64,000 bases of DNA from Trinickia terrae (GTDB taxonomy: Bacteria; Pseudomonadota; Gammaproteobacteria; Burkholderiales; Burkholderiaceae). Both the position numbers and the translations under genes were made by a program. The stretch's first letter is position 1. Each line of letters begins with the position of its first letter. Positions 28,708 through 36,784 of this stretch are shown piece after piece. The stretch covers positions 1-64,000 of the forward strand of contig NZ_SWJE01000012.1 of the NCBI RefSeq assembly GCF_005144415.1, read 5' to 3'. The notes under the pieces were generated by a model. That model saw nothing but the letters and a program-made list of their open reading frames with translations. It searched no databases and was not told where the DNA came from.

Positions 28708-29170
28708 CCGATACACCCCAGTTCGTCAGTCACGTTCTGCGCGTGGATTCAAGGTCGCGAGGATTTCGCCCGGCGCTTGCCGCAATTCGCGGAAACCCTT
28801 GCTTGGGGTCAATGAAGCGGTATTAAAAAACATGCTGCAAGCGCAGCAATATTTCGAAAATTATTCAGCAAGATTTGCCGAATTTTTTTGGATTTCGTTC
28901 GGGATGTTTTTCCGAAATGACCGGGAAGAGCCGCTGTTGGCGGGCAAATCGACGGGTGACAGATGCTGTTTTGCATAGCTGCTCGACTGCGCGCGTGCAG
29001 CATGCCGATCGCCCCTTCGTCATGCGCAATCCGGTTTTCTCAATTGTTTTTCAATTTTTTATTTGAATCGGCACAATTGACGAAACACGAACTTTTTATT
29101 GTGAATATTGTGAATTTACGTCGTGCTAAAACTTGAGGCGTTCCTTTTCACGCCCCTGAGGAGTACGACC
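28708..29170. promoter_or_regulatory. AT-rich divergent promoter region between bceB and bceA
   Basis: 463 bases, much AT-richer than the flanking genes, especially 28810-29130. It contains an inverted repeat TTCAA-N8-TTGAA (29050-29067), a nearby CAATTG, and a direct repeat ATTGTGAAT around 29100. These are candidate sites for the regulator(s) of exopolysaccharide production or for H-NS-like silencing. No clear minus-35/minus-10 pair was found. GAGGAG at 29158-29163 is the bceA ribosome site. Confidence 0.6.
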
Positions 29171-30697
29171 ATGATTGCTCCGGCTGCTGTGGCCGACACC
29201 GAGCTCGCCACCCAACACGAACGTCCGCGCACGACCGGCGTGCGGCTCGCCGTGCATCCCGTGATTCTGGCCGGCGGCTCCGGCACGCGCCTGTGGCCCA
29301 TGTCGCGCGAGCACTATCCGAAGCAGCTCATCGGCCTGCTCGGCGAAGAATCGCTGCTGCAATCGACCACGCATCGCCTCGACGGCCTGACGAGCGGCTT
29401 CGAGCTCGCCGAGCGGGTGACCGTGGTCTGCGGCGAGGAACACCGCTTCACCACCGTCGAGCAGTTGCGCGCGAGCGGTCACGCGTCGCGCATCCTGCTC
29501 GAGCCGCTCGGGCGCGACACCGCGCCTGCGCTGACGATCGCAGCGCTCGACATCGCCGCCGAAAGCGGCGACGCACTGATGGTCGTCATGCCGGCCGACC
29601 ACGCCGTCGCCGATCTCAGCGGCTTTCAGACCGCGGTAGCAGCAGGCGTGCACTATGCATCGGAAGGCATGATCGCGACGATGGGCATCGTGCCCGATCG
29701 CGCGGAGACCGGCTACGGCTACATCCGGCTCGGCCAGCCGATCGGCGAAACCGGCGGCATTGCCGCGCGCAGGCTGGAGCGCTTCGTCGAGAAGCCGCAT
29801 GTGGAGCTCGCGCAGCAATACGTCGCGTCCGGTGAATATTGGTGGAACAGCGGCATATTCATCGTCCGCGCGTCGACCTGGCTCAACGCGATCCGGCATT
29901 TCCAGCCCGCGATTCTCGAAGCCTGCACGCGCGCTCTTGCAGGCGGCAAAACCGATGGCGACTTTTTCCGCCTCGATCGCGGCGCGTTCGCAAGCTCGCC
30001 GTCGAACTCGATCGACTACGCGGTGATGGAGCCGCTCAGCAACGATCAGTCCTCCTGCAACGGCGTGGTCGTGCCGCTCAACGCCGGATGGTCCGACGTC
30101 GGCTCGTGGGACGCGATCTGGAAGATCCTGCCCAAGGACGGCAACGGCAATGTCGGACGCGGACGCATCATGTTCGAGGGCGCGCAATCGACGCTTGCGC
30201 ACTCCGAAGGCCGCCTGATCGCGTGCGTCGGCACGCAGGACCTCGTCGTCGTCGAGACAGCGGATGCGATTCTCGTCGCGGATAAATCGCACGTTCAGGA
30301 CGTCAAGAAAGTCGTCGGCCGGCTGAAGGCCGAAAGCGGCCCCGAAGCGGCGAACCACCGCAAGGTGCATCGCCCGTGGGGCCACTACGATTCCGTCGAC
30401 AACGGCGAGCGCTTTCAAGTGAAGCGCATCGTCGTGAAGCCCGGTGCACGGCTGTCGCTGCAGATGCATCACCATCGCGCGGAACACTGGATTGTCGTGC
30501 GCGGCACCGCGCTCGTCACGCGCGGCGACGAAACGTTCATCCTGTCCGAGAACGAATCGACCTACATTCCGCTAGGCATCACGCACCGGCTCGAAAACCC
30601 CGGGAAGATGCCGCTCGAAATCATCGAGGTGCAGTCCGGCGCGTATCTCGGTGAGGACGATATCGTGCGCTTCGACGACAAGTACGGGCGCGAGTGA
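29171..30697 (+). CDS. bceA: Mannose-1-phosphate guanylyltransferase / mannose-6-phosphate isomerase (BceA-like)
   Basis: About 508 residues, type II PMI/GMP. The N-terminal pyrophosphorylase domain carries GGSGTRLWPMSREHYPKQL and FVEKPHVELAQQYV. The C-terminal cupin isomerase domain carries RPWGHYDSVDNGERFQVKRI and LSLQMHHHRAEHWIVV with metal-binding His residues. It makes GDP-mannose, the precursor of the mannose, rhamnose and related residues of cepacian. GAGGAG sits seven bases before the chosen ATG at 29171. It is transcribed away from bceB-K. Confidence 0.95.
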   Translation: MIAPAAVADTELATQHERPRTTGVRLAVHPVILAGGSGTRLWPMSREHYPKQLIGLLGEESLLQSTTHRLDGLTSGFELAERVTVVCGEEHRFTTVEQLRASGHASRILLEPLGRDTAPALTIAALDIAAESGDALMVVMPADHAVADLSGFQTAVAAGVHYASEGMIATMGIVPDRAETGYGYIRLGQPIGETGGIAARRLERFVEKPHVELAQQYVASGEYWWNSGIFIVRASTWLNAIRHFQPAILEACTRALAGGKTDGDFFRLDRGAFASSPSNSIDYAVMEPLSNDQSSCNGVVVPLNAGWSDVGSWDAIWKILPKDGNGNVGRGRIMFEGAQSTLAHSEGRLIACVGTQDLVVVETADAILVADKSHVQDVKKVVGRLKAESGPEAANHRKVHRPWGHYDSVDNGERFQVKRIVVKPGARLSLQMHHHRAEHWIVVRGTALVTRGDETFILSENESTYIPLGITHRLENPGKMPLEIIEVQSGAYLGEDDIVRFDDKYGRE

Positions 30698-30719
30698 GAG
30701 CGCAAAGAAAAGCGCGCTC
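30698..30719. terminator. Terminator-like hairpin between convergent bceA and the next gene
   Basis: GAGCGC (30698-30703) and GCGCTC (30714-30719) form a 6-bp stem directly after the bceA stop, 5 bases before the stop of the convergent gene. There is no T-tract; weak support. Confidence 0.3.
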
Positions 30720-30723
30720 CCGG

Positions 30724-31803
30724 TCATCCGGCCTGGTAAAGCAGTTCGGATGACTTGGATTCCGAGCGGCTGTCCAATGCGCGACGCCGCTCGGGAGTGA
30801 TGCGCTTGACGTTGCCGGACTTGCTCGCAGGCTGGGTTGTCGCCGAGCCAGGCGCGGGCAATGCGGGGAAAGCGGCAGCGGCATGCGCGGCGCTTTCGTC
30901 GGCGGCCGCCGCGGGCTCGACGCGATCGACAGCCTCGCTGCGGCTTTGGCCTTCAACCCAATCGCGGCCCCAATCGAGCGCGTAGTGCTGCGCCTCCGCG
31001 GAATCGACGAAGCGAGGTCCGATGAGGCCGGAGCGCTCGATGCGCTTGCCGTCCTTCACGATTTCGGTCCACGCGCGATACATGAGCTTTGCGACAGGCT
31101 GTGCCGATGCGTAGATCGTGTAGCCCTTGTAGTGGTCGACTTGCGCATCCGGCGAGGCGAAGTTCTGCCACGACGTGCCGCCCGGCAGGTCGCGCCGCGC
31201 GGCAGCGGACGCCGTGCTGCCGCCGGCAGCCGGCGATGCGGCCGCTGGAGACGCCGGCGCCGCATGTTGGGCCACAGTCCAAGCCTCGGCACGCGCATGC
31301 AGGCCTTGCAAGGTGTCGGCTTCGCGCGCCGCCTCTTTCGTCTCGCTGCCCGACAGCTGTCGCGTCATCGCCTCGATCGAGCCGCCCGGCACGCAAACGT
31401 TTGCGTGAACGGACGCTGTATGCCACGACTCGGGGTTCTTCCAGAACGCGCCGCGCAGGCGGTCCATGTCGGCCGTCGGCTCGGGGCGCGGCGCAGCGGC
31501 CGGCGCGGGCGGCTCGGGAATATAAACGAACGTGCGGCCGGATTCCGACAACACGCGAACCATTTCGATCAGCGTGCCGTCGACCAGCCACTCTTCGAAA
31601 CGGCGCCGGCATGTGGGTCCGGACGGATAGCGCCCGGGCAGCTTCGACCAAGGGTTGCCGGTCGTGAGAATCCACAGCACGGCGTTCACGACCACGCGTG
31701 TTTCGGCACGCGGCCTGCCGCGACGGTTCAGGCGTATCGGCTCGTCGGCCACGAGGGGCGATAGTCGGCCCCACTCATCGTTGTTCAACTCATCGAAGAA
31801 CAT
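30724..31803 (-). CDS. Protein with an IS5-type transposase N-terminal domain but no catalytic domain (domesticated?)
   Basis: About 359 residues. Residues 1-85 match the N-terminal DUF4096 domain of IS5-family transposases (FFDELNNDEWGRLSPLVADE, RGRPRAETRVVVNAVLWILT, SKLPGRYPSGPTCRRRFEEW). The DDE catalytic domain is missing. In its place are Pro/Ala linkers, a motif FWKNPESWHTASVHANVCVP (120-139), and a region around 225-285 with YKGYTIYASAQPVAKLMYRA and a Trp-rich end, then a basic tail. GGAG precedes the ATG by seven bases and codon use is normal, so it looks like a working gene rather than a decayed insertion. A DNA-binding regulator derived from a transposase is a reasonable guess. It is the immediate neighbour of bceA. 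Confidence 0.75.
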   Translation of the reverse strand: MFFDELNNDEWGRLSPLVADEPIRLNRRGRPRAETRVVVNAVLWILTTGNPWSKLPGRYPSGPTCRRRFEEWLVDGTLIEMVRVLSESGRTFVYIPEPPAPAAAPRPEPTADMDRLRGAFWKNPESWHTASVHANVCVPGGSIEAMTRQLSGSETKEAAREADTLQGLHARAEAWTVAQHAAPASPAAASPAAGGSTASAAARRDLPGGTSWQNFASPDAQVDHYKGYTIYASAQPVAKLMYRAWTEIVKDGKRIERSGLIGPRFVDSAEAQHYALDWGRDWVEGQSRSEAVDRVEPAAAADESAAHAAAAFPALPAPGSATTQPASKSGNVKRITPERRRALDSRSESKSSELLYQAG

Positions 31804-32375
31804 GCTTTTCTCCACGCAGCCTGGCCGGGCTGCGACTATTGGCAAGGATCGGCAGGTCATGCGCGATCGCCATGAGGTTGCACAATTTGCTTGAACGTAG
31901 GGCGCGCCGGTCAATTTCGCACGTAGGTAGTGCAGAATTTCCCCCGACTGACGCACGAAACGCGGTCTCACTCGTGCATGGGAAAATTGTGCACGAAGCA
32001 TACCATCGCTAGGGTTTGTCTGAATATCCCTATGGCTTTATGTTACGTACAGAAACAAGTTCGCCGCAATTCGTTACAGAGTAATGAATTGATTTTTTTA
32101 TTTGAACGATATGGGGCTGGCAGGAAAGCAGCCGCAACGCATATCGCTTGAGACCTCATGCGGGCGCGGCTTAGCGGGCGATTGAAGGTTGCATGCGGCG
32201 CAAAGAATGCCTAATTCATCGCAAAAGGTTAGGTAAGTTTTCGCAATGCCAATAGGAATGGCGAATTGCCGTTTGATAATCCGTTATTTACCGGATCGAG
32301 AAAATTCGAGTGCAAATGTTGCCGATTGCACAGGATGCCTGAATGGGATGCTCCGAATAGGTCAACCCGAATGGG
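31804..32375. other. AT-rich intergenic region
   Basis: 572 bases without a credible gene, AT-rich from about 32000 to 32340. It contains TTTTTTATTTGAA at 32094-32106, the same 13-mer as at 29055-29067 in the bceA/bceB promoter region. It probably holds the promoter of the minus-strand transposase-derived gene. Nothing else recognised. Confidence 0.5.
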
Positions 32376-32957
32376 TCAGCTCAAATCCTTGACGAGCGAC
32401 GCCAGCACCTCAGACTCGACCGGCGCGACGGGCACCGGGTAGTTTGGATGGTCGCATCCCATCGAAAGCCCTCCCCCCTGCTTCAACTTCGACTTCATTT
32501 GCGGCGTCAATTCGAAGCGCACGAAATGCACGGCCGAGGTCTTCTCGTCGGTCTCGCGATCGAGATCTTCGTCGGCGATCGCATAGACAGGCTCCTCGCC
32601 GTCGACCTGGATGAACACGCGGTCCTCGATGCCGATCAGGCGCCCGAGCGCGGCGCGGCGCTCGACCACGTTTTCATATTCGAGCTGCATCGTCGCCTTC
32701 AGATTGCTGCCGTCCGGCACGAGCGGCAGATAGGTGTTCAGCTCGCCGAGGATGCCCTCTTCATCGAAGATCTTCTCGATGTGGAGCATCTCCTGAATCT
32801 GGTAGCGAATCGTCGTCTCGTCCTCGAACAGGAAGGTCAGGTGATTGCCGAGATGAACGGCGCGGGTTTTCTTGTGTTCGATCACTCGTGCGCGCATCTC
32901 GACGCGCGCCTTCGAATAAGCCTCGAGCGTCAGCAGCGAATTCCTCGAAATAGTCAT
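32376..32957 (-). CDS. DUF3501 family protein
   Basis: 193 residues starting MTISRNSLLTLEAYSKARVE. It has the DUF3501 features RARVIEHKKTRAVHLGNHLT, FLFEDETTIRYQIQEMLHIE and a C-terminal FELTPQMKSKLKQGGGLSMG. The biochemical role is unknown. In many proteobacteria this family is encoded with rubrerythrin and a GlpC-like Fe-S protein, exactly as here, which suggests a redox or peroxide-response unit. It is the third gene of that operon, 26 bases after the Fe-S protein gene. Confidence 0.85.
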   Translation of the reverse strand: MTISRNSLLTLEAYSKARVEMRARVIEHKKTRAVHLGNHLTFLFEDETTIRYQIQEMLHIEKIFDEEGILGELNTYLPLVPDGSNLKATMQLEYENVVERRAALGRLIGIEDRVFIQVDGEEPVYAIADEDLDRETDEKTSAVHFVRFELTPQMKSKLKQGGGLSMGCDHPNYPVPVAPVESEVLASLVKDLS

Positions 32958-32983
32958 TGCGCGATCCTCGCATGAGAAGTGAG

Positions 32984-34321
32984 TCACACGCCGTAGGCCT
33001 TGCGCAGCAGCGTCAGCGGATGCGCAAGCGGCGCTTCTTTCAAGCCGTTTTCCTCGATGCCCTGCTCGATGTGGTGTCCTGCCAATTGACAATCGGACGC
33101 GATATAGTCCGGCGCCGCGTTGGCCATCGCCTTGAACACCGGCGTGCCGATCTTCATTGCCATGCCGTGGAACTCCTTCTTCACGCCGAAAGTGCCCGCA
33201 TGCCCCGAGCAGCGCTCGACCACGTTCAGTTCGGTGCCCGGCACGAGTGAAAGTGTCTCCGACGTCTTGCGCCCCATGTTCTGCACCCGCCCGTGACACG
33301 GCACGTGATAGGAAATCTTGCCAAGCGCGTTCTTGAAGTCGGTTTTCAACAAACCGTCACGATGACGTGATATGAAATATTCGAACGGATCCCAGAACGC
33401 CTCGCTCACCAGCTTGGCTTCTGCGTCATCGGGAAACATCAGCGGCAACTCGTGCTTGTACATCAGCACGCAGCTCGGAATCGCCGACATCAGCGCATAG
33501 CCTTCGCGCGCGTATTTGGCGAGCACCGGCATATTCTTTTCTTTTTTTGCCGCCACGCCGTCCAGGTTGCCTTGCTCGAGCAGCGGCATTCCGCAGCACG
33601 CCTCGCTCGACACGAGCACATACGGAATCTCGTTGTGCGCGAGCACCGCGAGCAGATCGTGGCCGATGCCTGGCTCGTTGAAATTCACGTAGCAGGTCGC
33701 GTAGATCGCGACCTTGCCGGGTGTGCGCTCGCCGTCGCGCACGGCATGCCCGGGCGACTTCTGCGCCGCGCTCCTGAACTTGCGCGGCGCGAAATCCGGC
33801 AGCCACGCGTTCTTGTCCACGCCGAGCGCCGACTCCATTGCACCGCGCGCAAGCTTCGTGTGGTTCACCGCGTTGACCGTTTGCGTGACGACCGGAATGC
33901 CCGCGAGGTGGCCGAGCACATCGGTGTTCGACAAGAACTTGTCGCGCAGGCTCGCCTCGCCGCGCTTATAGCGGGCCGCCTTCCCGCGCAGCATCAGATG
34001 CGGAAAGTCGACATTCCACGGATGCGGCGGCACATAGGGGCATTTCGTCATGTAGCAGAGGTCGCACAGGTAGCACTGGTCGACCACCTTCGGGTACTCG
34101 CTCGTGGCGACGTCGTGCGCCTCGCCGGAATCGGTTTCGTCGACGAGATCGAACAGCGTGGGAAACGCGCCGCACAGCGAGACGCAACGACGGCAGCCCG
34201 CGCAGATGTCGAACACGCGCGCGAGCTCTTTGTCGAGCGATGCCTGATCGTAGAACTCTTCCGAGCGCCAATCCAGCGGGTGACGAGTGGGCGCCTCGAG
34301 ACTGCCTTCTTTATGTGGCAT
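32984..34321 (-). CDS. GlpC/heterodisulfide-reductase-like Fe-S protein
   Basis: 445 residues. Two ferredoxin-type 4Fe-4S motifs lie at the N-terminus: CAGCRRCVSLC (Cx2Cx2Cx3C) and CYLCDLCYMTKCP. Two CCG-type domains follow, with EACCGMPLLEQG and ERCSGHAGTFGVKKEFHG. Members pass electrons between quinone or soluble donors and a partner dehydrogenase; no flavoprotein partner is encoded here, so rubrerythrin is the obvious candidate acceptor (inference). AAGGAG is eight bases upstream of the ATG. Confidence 0.88.
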   Translation of the reverse strand: MPHKEGSLEAPTRHPLDWRSEEFYDQASLDKELARVFDICAGCRRCVSLCGAFPTLFDLVDETDSGEAHDVATSEYPKVVDQCYLCDLCYMTKCPYVPPHPWNVDFPHLMLRGKAARYKRGEASLRDKFLSNTDVLGHLAGIPVVTQTVNAVNHTKLARGAMESALGVDKNAWLPDFAPRKFRSAAQKSPGHAVRDGERTPGKVAIYATCYVNFNEPGIGHDLLAVLAHNEIPYVLVSSEACCGMPLLEQGNLDGVAAKKEKNMPVLAKYAREGYALMSAIPSCVLMYKHELPLMFPDDAEAKLVSEAFWDPFEYFISRHRDGLLKTDFKNALGKISYHVPCHGRVQNMGRKTSETLSLVPGTELNVVERCSGHAGTFGVKKEFHGMAMKIGTPVFKAMANAAPDYIASDCQLAGHHIEQGIEENGLKEAPLAHPLTLLRKAYGV

Positions 34322-34485
34322 GACATCACGCTCCTTGACGGTATCGGCCTTGAGCGGCGACGAGCGATGCGCTGCTGAGCGAAATGCGGAAGCGGGCTTG
34401 AAACGCGCGGGGCGCCGGTGGGCGCCGCGCGCTCATTGAAACGATGCCGCGCATGCCGGCGCGCGCCGGCACGCTTGCGCCTGCG

Positions 34486-34908
34486 TCAATCGACGAGCGC
34501 TTCGAGCGCCTTCGTATAGCGATTGGCGTGACTGCGTTCGGCTTTCGCCAAGGTTTCGAACCAGTTGGCGATTTCCTCGAAACCTTCTTCGCGGGCCGTG
34601 CGCGCCATGCCCGGATACATATCCGTGTATTCGTGCGTTTCGCCGGCCACGGCCGATTGCAGGTTCAGCCGGGACGAACCGAACGGCAGGCCCGTTGCCG
34701 GGTCGCCCACCGCCTCCAGATATTCCAGATGACCATGCGCATGGCCCGTCTCGCCTTCAGCCGTCGAACGGAATAGCGCCGAGATATCGTTCTGTCCCTC
34801 GACGTCCGCCTTGGCGGCGAAGTACAAGTACCGCCGGTTCGCCATCGATTCGCCTGCGAATGCGTCCTTCAGGTTCTGCTCCGTCTTCGTACCCTTGAGT
34901 TGTGTCAT
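34486..34908 (-). CDS. Rubrerythrin (diiron domain only)
   Basis: 140 residues starting [20 protein letters not shown] after a strong AGGAGG. Two ferritin-like ExxH-type motifs are visible: [16 protein letters not shown], and [15 protein letters not shown] followed by [16 protein letters not shown]. The C-terminal rubredoxin domain of classical rubrerythrins is absent, so electrons must come from another protein, possibly the Fe-S protein of the next gene. Role: reduction of H2O2 at a diiron centre in the cytoplasm. First gene of the three-gene unit. Confidence 0.9.
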   Translation of the reverse strand: MTQLKGTKTEQNLKDAFAGESMANRRYLYFAAKADVEGQNDISALFRSTAEGETGHAHGHLEYLEAVGDPATGLPFGSSRLNLQSAVAGETHEYTDMYPGMARTAREEGFEEIANWFETLAKAERSHANRYTKALEALVD

Positions 34909-35137
34909 CTGGACCTCCTGTTGATCCGGCGCAGTGGGGGCGCCTTGTCGGACCTGGCTTGCCTGTGGGGATGATGCACGCCGCGGCGCCTGCAACAGGG
35001 GCACCGTACTGTTAAATCTAGGAGGTAGCACGCCGGTTCCCAATTGGCATTTTCTATGCCCGCGATAGCAGAAACTGGCGTCGAGGATTGTCGAACGAAA
35101 GGAAAACGTCAGCGGAATGGCTGTGAGGCAGCGGCTT

Positions 35138-35698
35138 TTACGCCGCCTTGACGGTGCCCACGACTTCTTCGAGGCGCGCTTTCGAGTGGAACAGGCGGCT
35201 CGCCATCACGCTGCCCTGGAACGACGCGAACAGCGTACGCGCGACGCTTTCGGCCTTGCCGTTGAAGCGCAGCGTGCCCTCGGCCTGGCCGCCTTCGAGC
35301 ACCTTCGTGAGCCACGCCTCGTTGGTCTTGTAGAAGGCCTGCACGGCATGGCGCACGTCTTCCGGCAGCGATGCGATATCGGCGGCCAGCATGCCGCACA
35401 GACAGACTTGATTGCCGTCGCCCATCACGCGGCCGAAGAGCTTTGCGTAGCGATCGAGCTTCTTGTCGGCCGGAAGCGCTTCGTCGATGCCGCGGATCGA
35501 CGCCATGACCTCGGTGCTATAGACGTTTACCGCTTCGAGCGCCAAGTCTTCTTTCTTGGGGAAATAGTAATGGATGCTCGACGTTTTCACGCCGACGAGC
35601 GCGGACAGGTCGCGGTAGCTGAAGGCGTTGTACCCGTGGGTCATCATCAGGGTCAAGGCCTGTTCGAGCAGCTGTTCGCGGACGGTTGAGGTTTCCAT
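35138..35698 (-). CDS. TetR-family transcriptional regulator
   Basis: 186 residues. N-terminal helix-turn-helix: EQALTLMMTHGYNAFSYRDL, then VGVKTSSIHYYFPKKEDLAL. The ligand-binding domain contains CLCGMLAADIASLPEDVRHA, resembling the TetR_C subgroup of NemR-like and YxaF-like regulators with a conserved Cys-rich segment. A CTACC/GGTAG dyad just upstream of the start suggests autoregulation. The effector is unknown; a reactive electrophile is a family-based guess. Monocistronic, between rubrerythrin and the peptidase gene. Confidence 0.88.
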   Translation of the reverse strand: METSTVREQLLEQALTLMMTHGYNAFSYRDLSALVGVKTSSIHYYFPKKEDLALEAVNVYSTEVMASIRGIDEALPADKKLDRYAKLFGRVMGDGNQVCLCGMLAADIASLPEDVRHAVQAFYKTNEAWLTKVLEGGQAEGTLRFNGKAESVARTLFASFQGSVMASRLFHSKARLEEVVGTVKAA

Positions 35699-35712
35699 GC
35701 GCTTGAGTTTAT

Positions 35713-35726
35713 CTACCGCTAGGTAG
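35713..35726. promoter_or_regulatory. Candidate operator of the TetR gene
   Basis: CTACC-GCTA-GGTAG is an inverted repeat 15 bases upstream of the TetR start codon. TetR-family operators often are short dyads of this kind overlapping their own promoter. Confidence 0.45.
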
Positions 35727-35759
35727 TTAATCAAGGTCGAAAGGGAAGGCGCAGGACCG

Positions 35760-36782
35760 TCAATGCCTGCAGAAACCACGCACCGCCTGCCATTGCGTTT
35801 CGTTGAGCGCGGTCTCGCCAAGCGGCGAACCCCGGTTCTGCGCCTGCCGCTCGGACGCGTCCGGGTGATCGGACAGGAAGGCGGGCACGCCATCGCCGCC
35901 CGCCCCCTCGCGCTTGGCGGCAGAGGCAAAGAACGCCGCCAAGCCGTCGCTGCGCAGGCCGCTTGCACGCAGATAGGCGACGCCGTTGGCGTCGGCGGCG
36001 CGCTCCATGTCGCGGCTGTACGAAAGACGCACCAGTTGCCCCGCCAGCGGCGAAACGTTGCCCAAGCCGAAATCGATGCCGAGCCCCGCTGCAATCGCGC
36101 TGATGCCGGCGCTGCGGATGAGGCCCTCGAGCGGATCGCGGCTGGCGATATGCGCGGTCTCGTGCGCCATCACGCCGGCCAGGGCATCGGGGCCGCCCGC
36201 GTGCTCGATCATGCCGCGCATGACGATCATCCGCGAGCCGGGCAACGCCAGCGCGTTGATCGACGGATCGTCGACGACGACGATATGAACCGGCCGCGTC
36301 AAACCCGCGGCATGCCTGAGACGCGCTTCCAGCTGCTCGAGCGCCTGCTGTCCGGCGGCGTCGATGCACACATGCCGGTGCATCAGCAGCGCCGATTCGG
36401 CGGTCTCGCCGAACCGCGCTTCGACGCCCGCCGGCACGAGCGCCGCGCCATAGCGAGGCACCCAGGCGACAACGGCAAACGCCGCGGCGAGCGCCAGAAC
36501 GCCGGCAAGCGGCCACCGCGCATAGCGGTATGACGCACGGCGCGGCGCGCATGACGGCGGCAGCGCCGCCTGCTGCACCATTACGCGGCCCAGCCGCCCC
36601 TTGCACCAGAGCGCGACGACGCCGTCAGGGTCCGCTTCGCCCACTGCCAGGCGATCGCGTGGCCAGCGCGTATATTCGCGGCCGGCCGCATCGAGAACGA
36701 GCAGATACTCGGCGACCCAGCGTAGCGCCGCCTGACGAGCCGCAGCGCTGACGCCGTCGTAGTAACGCGCCTCGGCGCCCAC
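35760..36782 (-). CDS. M48-family metallopeptidase, membrane-anchored
   Basis: About 340 residues from a GTG start at 36782, two bases after the DUF898 gene stop. A transmembrane helix lies around residues 91-110 (PLAGVLALAAAFAVVAWV). The M48 zinc-peptidase domain has HETAH at 207-211 (context DALAGVMAHETAHIASRDPL) and the further motif SRDMERAADANGVAYL providing the third ligand. The N-terminal 80 residues are a small cytoplasmic domain (WVAEYLLVLDAAGREYTRWP). Such pairs with YjgN/DUF898 proteins are common; the peptidase may process membrane or periplasmic substrates. The start codon is not certain. Confidence 0.83.
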   Translation of the reverse strand: MGAEARYYDGVSAAARQAALRWVAEYLLVLDAAGREYTRWPRDRLAVGEADPDGVVALWCKGRLGRVMVQQAALPPSCAPRRASYRYARWPLAGVLALAAAFAVVAWVPRYGAALVPAGVEARFGETAESALLMHRHVCIDAAGQQALEQLEARLRHAAGLTRPVHIVVVDDPSINALALPGSRMIVMRGMIEHAGGPDALAGVMAHETAHIASRDPLEGLIRSAGISAIAAGLGIDFGLGNVSPLAGQLVRLSYSRDMERAADANGVAYLRASGLRSDGLAAFFASAAKREGAGGDGVPAFLSDHPDASERQAQNRGSPLGETALNETQWQAVRGFCRH

Positions 36783-36784
36783 GG

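Noticed and set aside
30724-31803. Intact IS5-type insertion sequence
   Set aside because: There is no DDE catalytic domain, and I see no terminal inverted repeats or target duplications around the gene.
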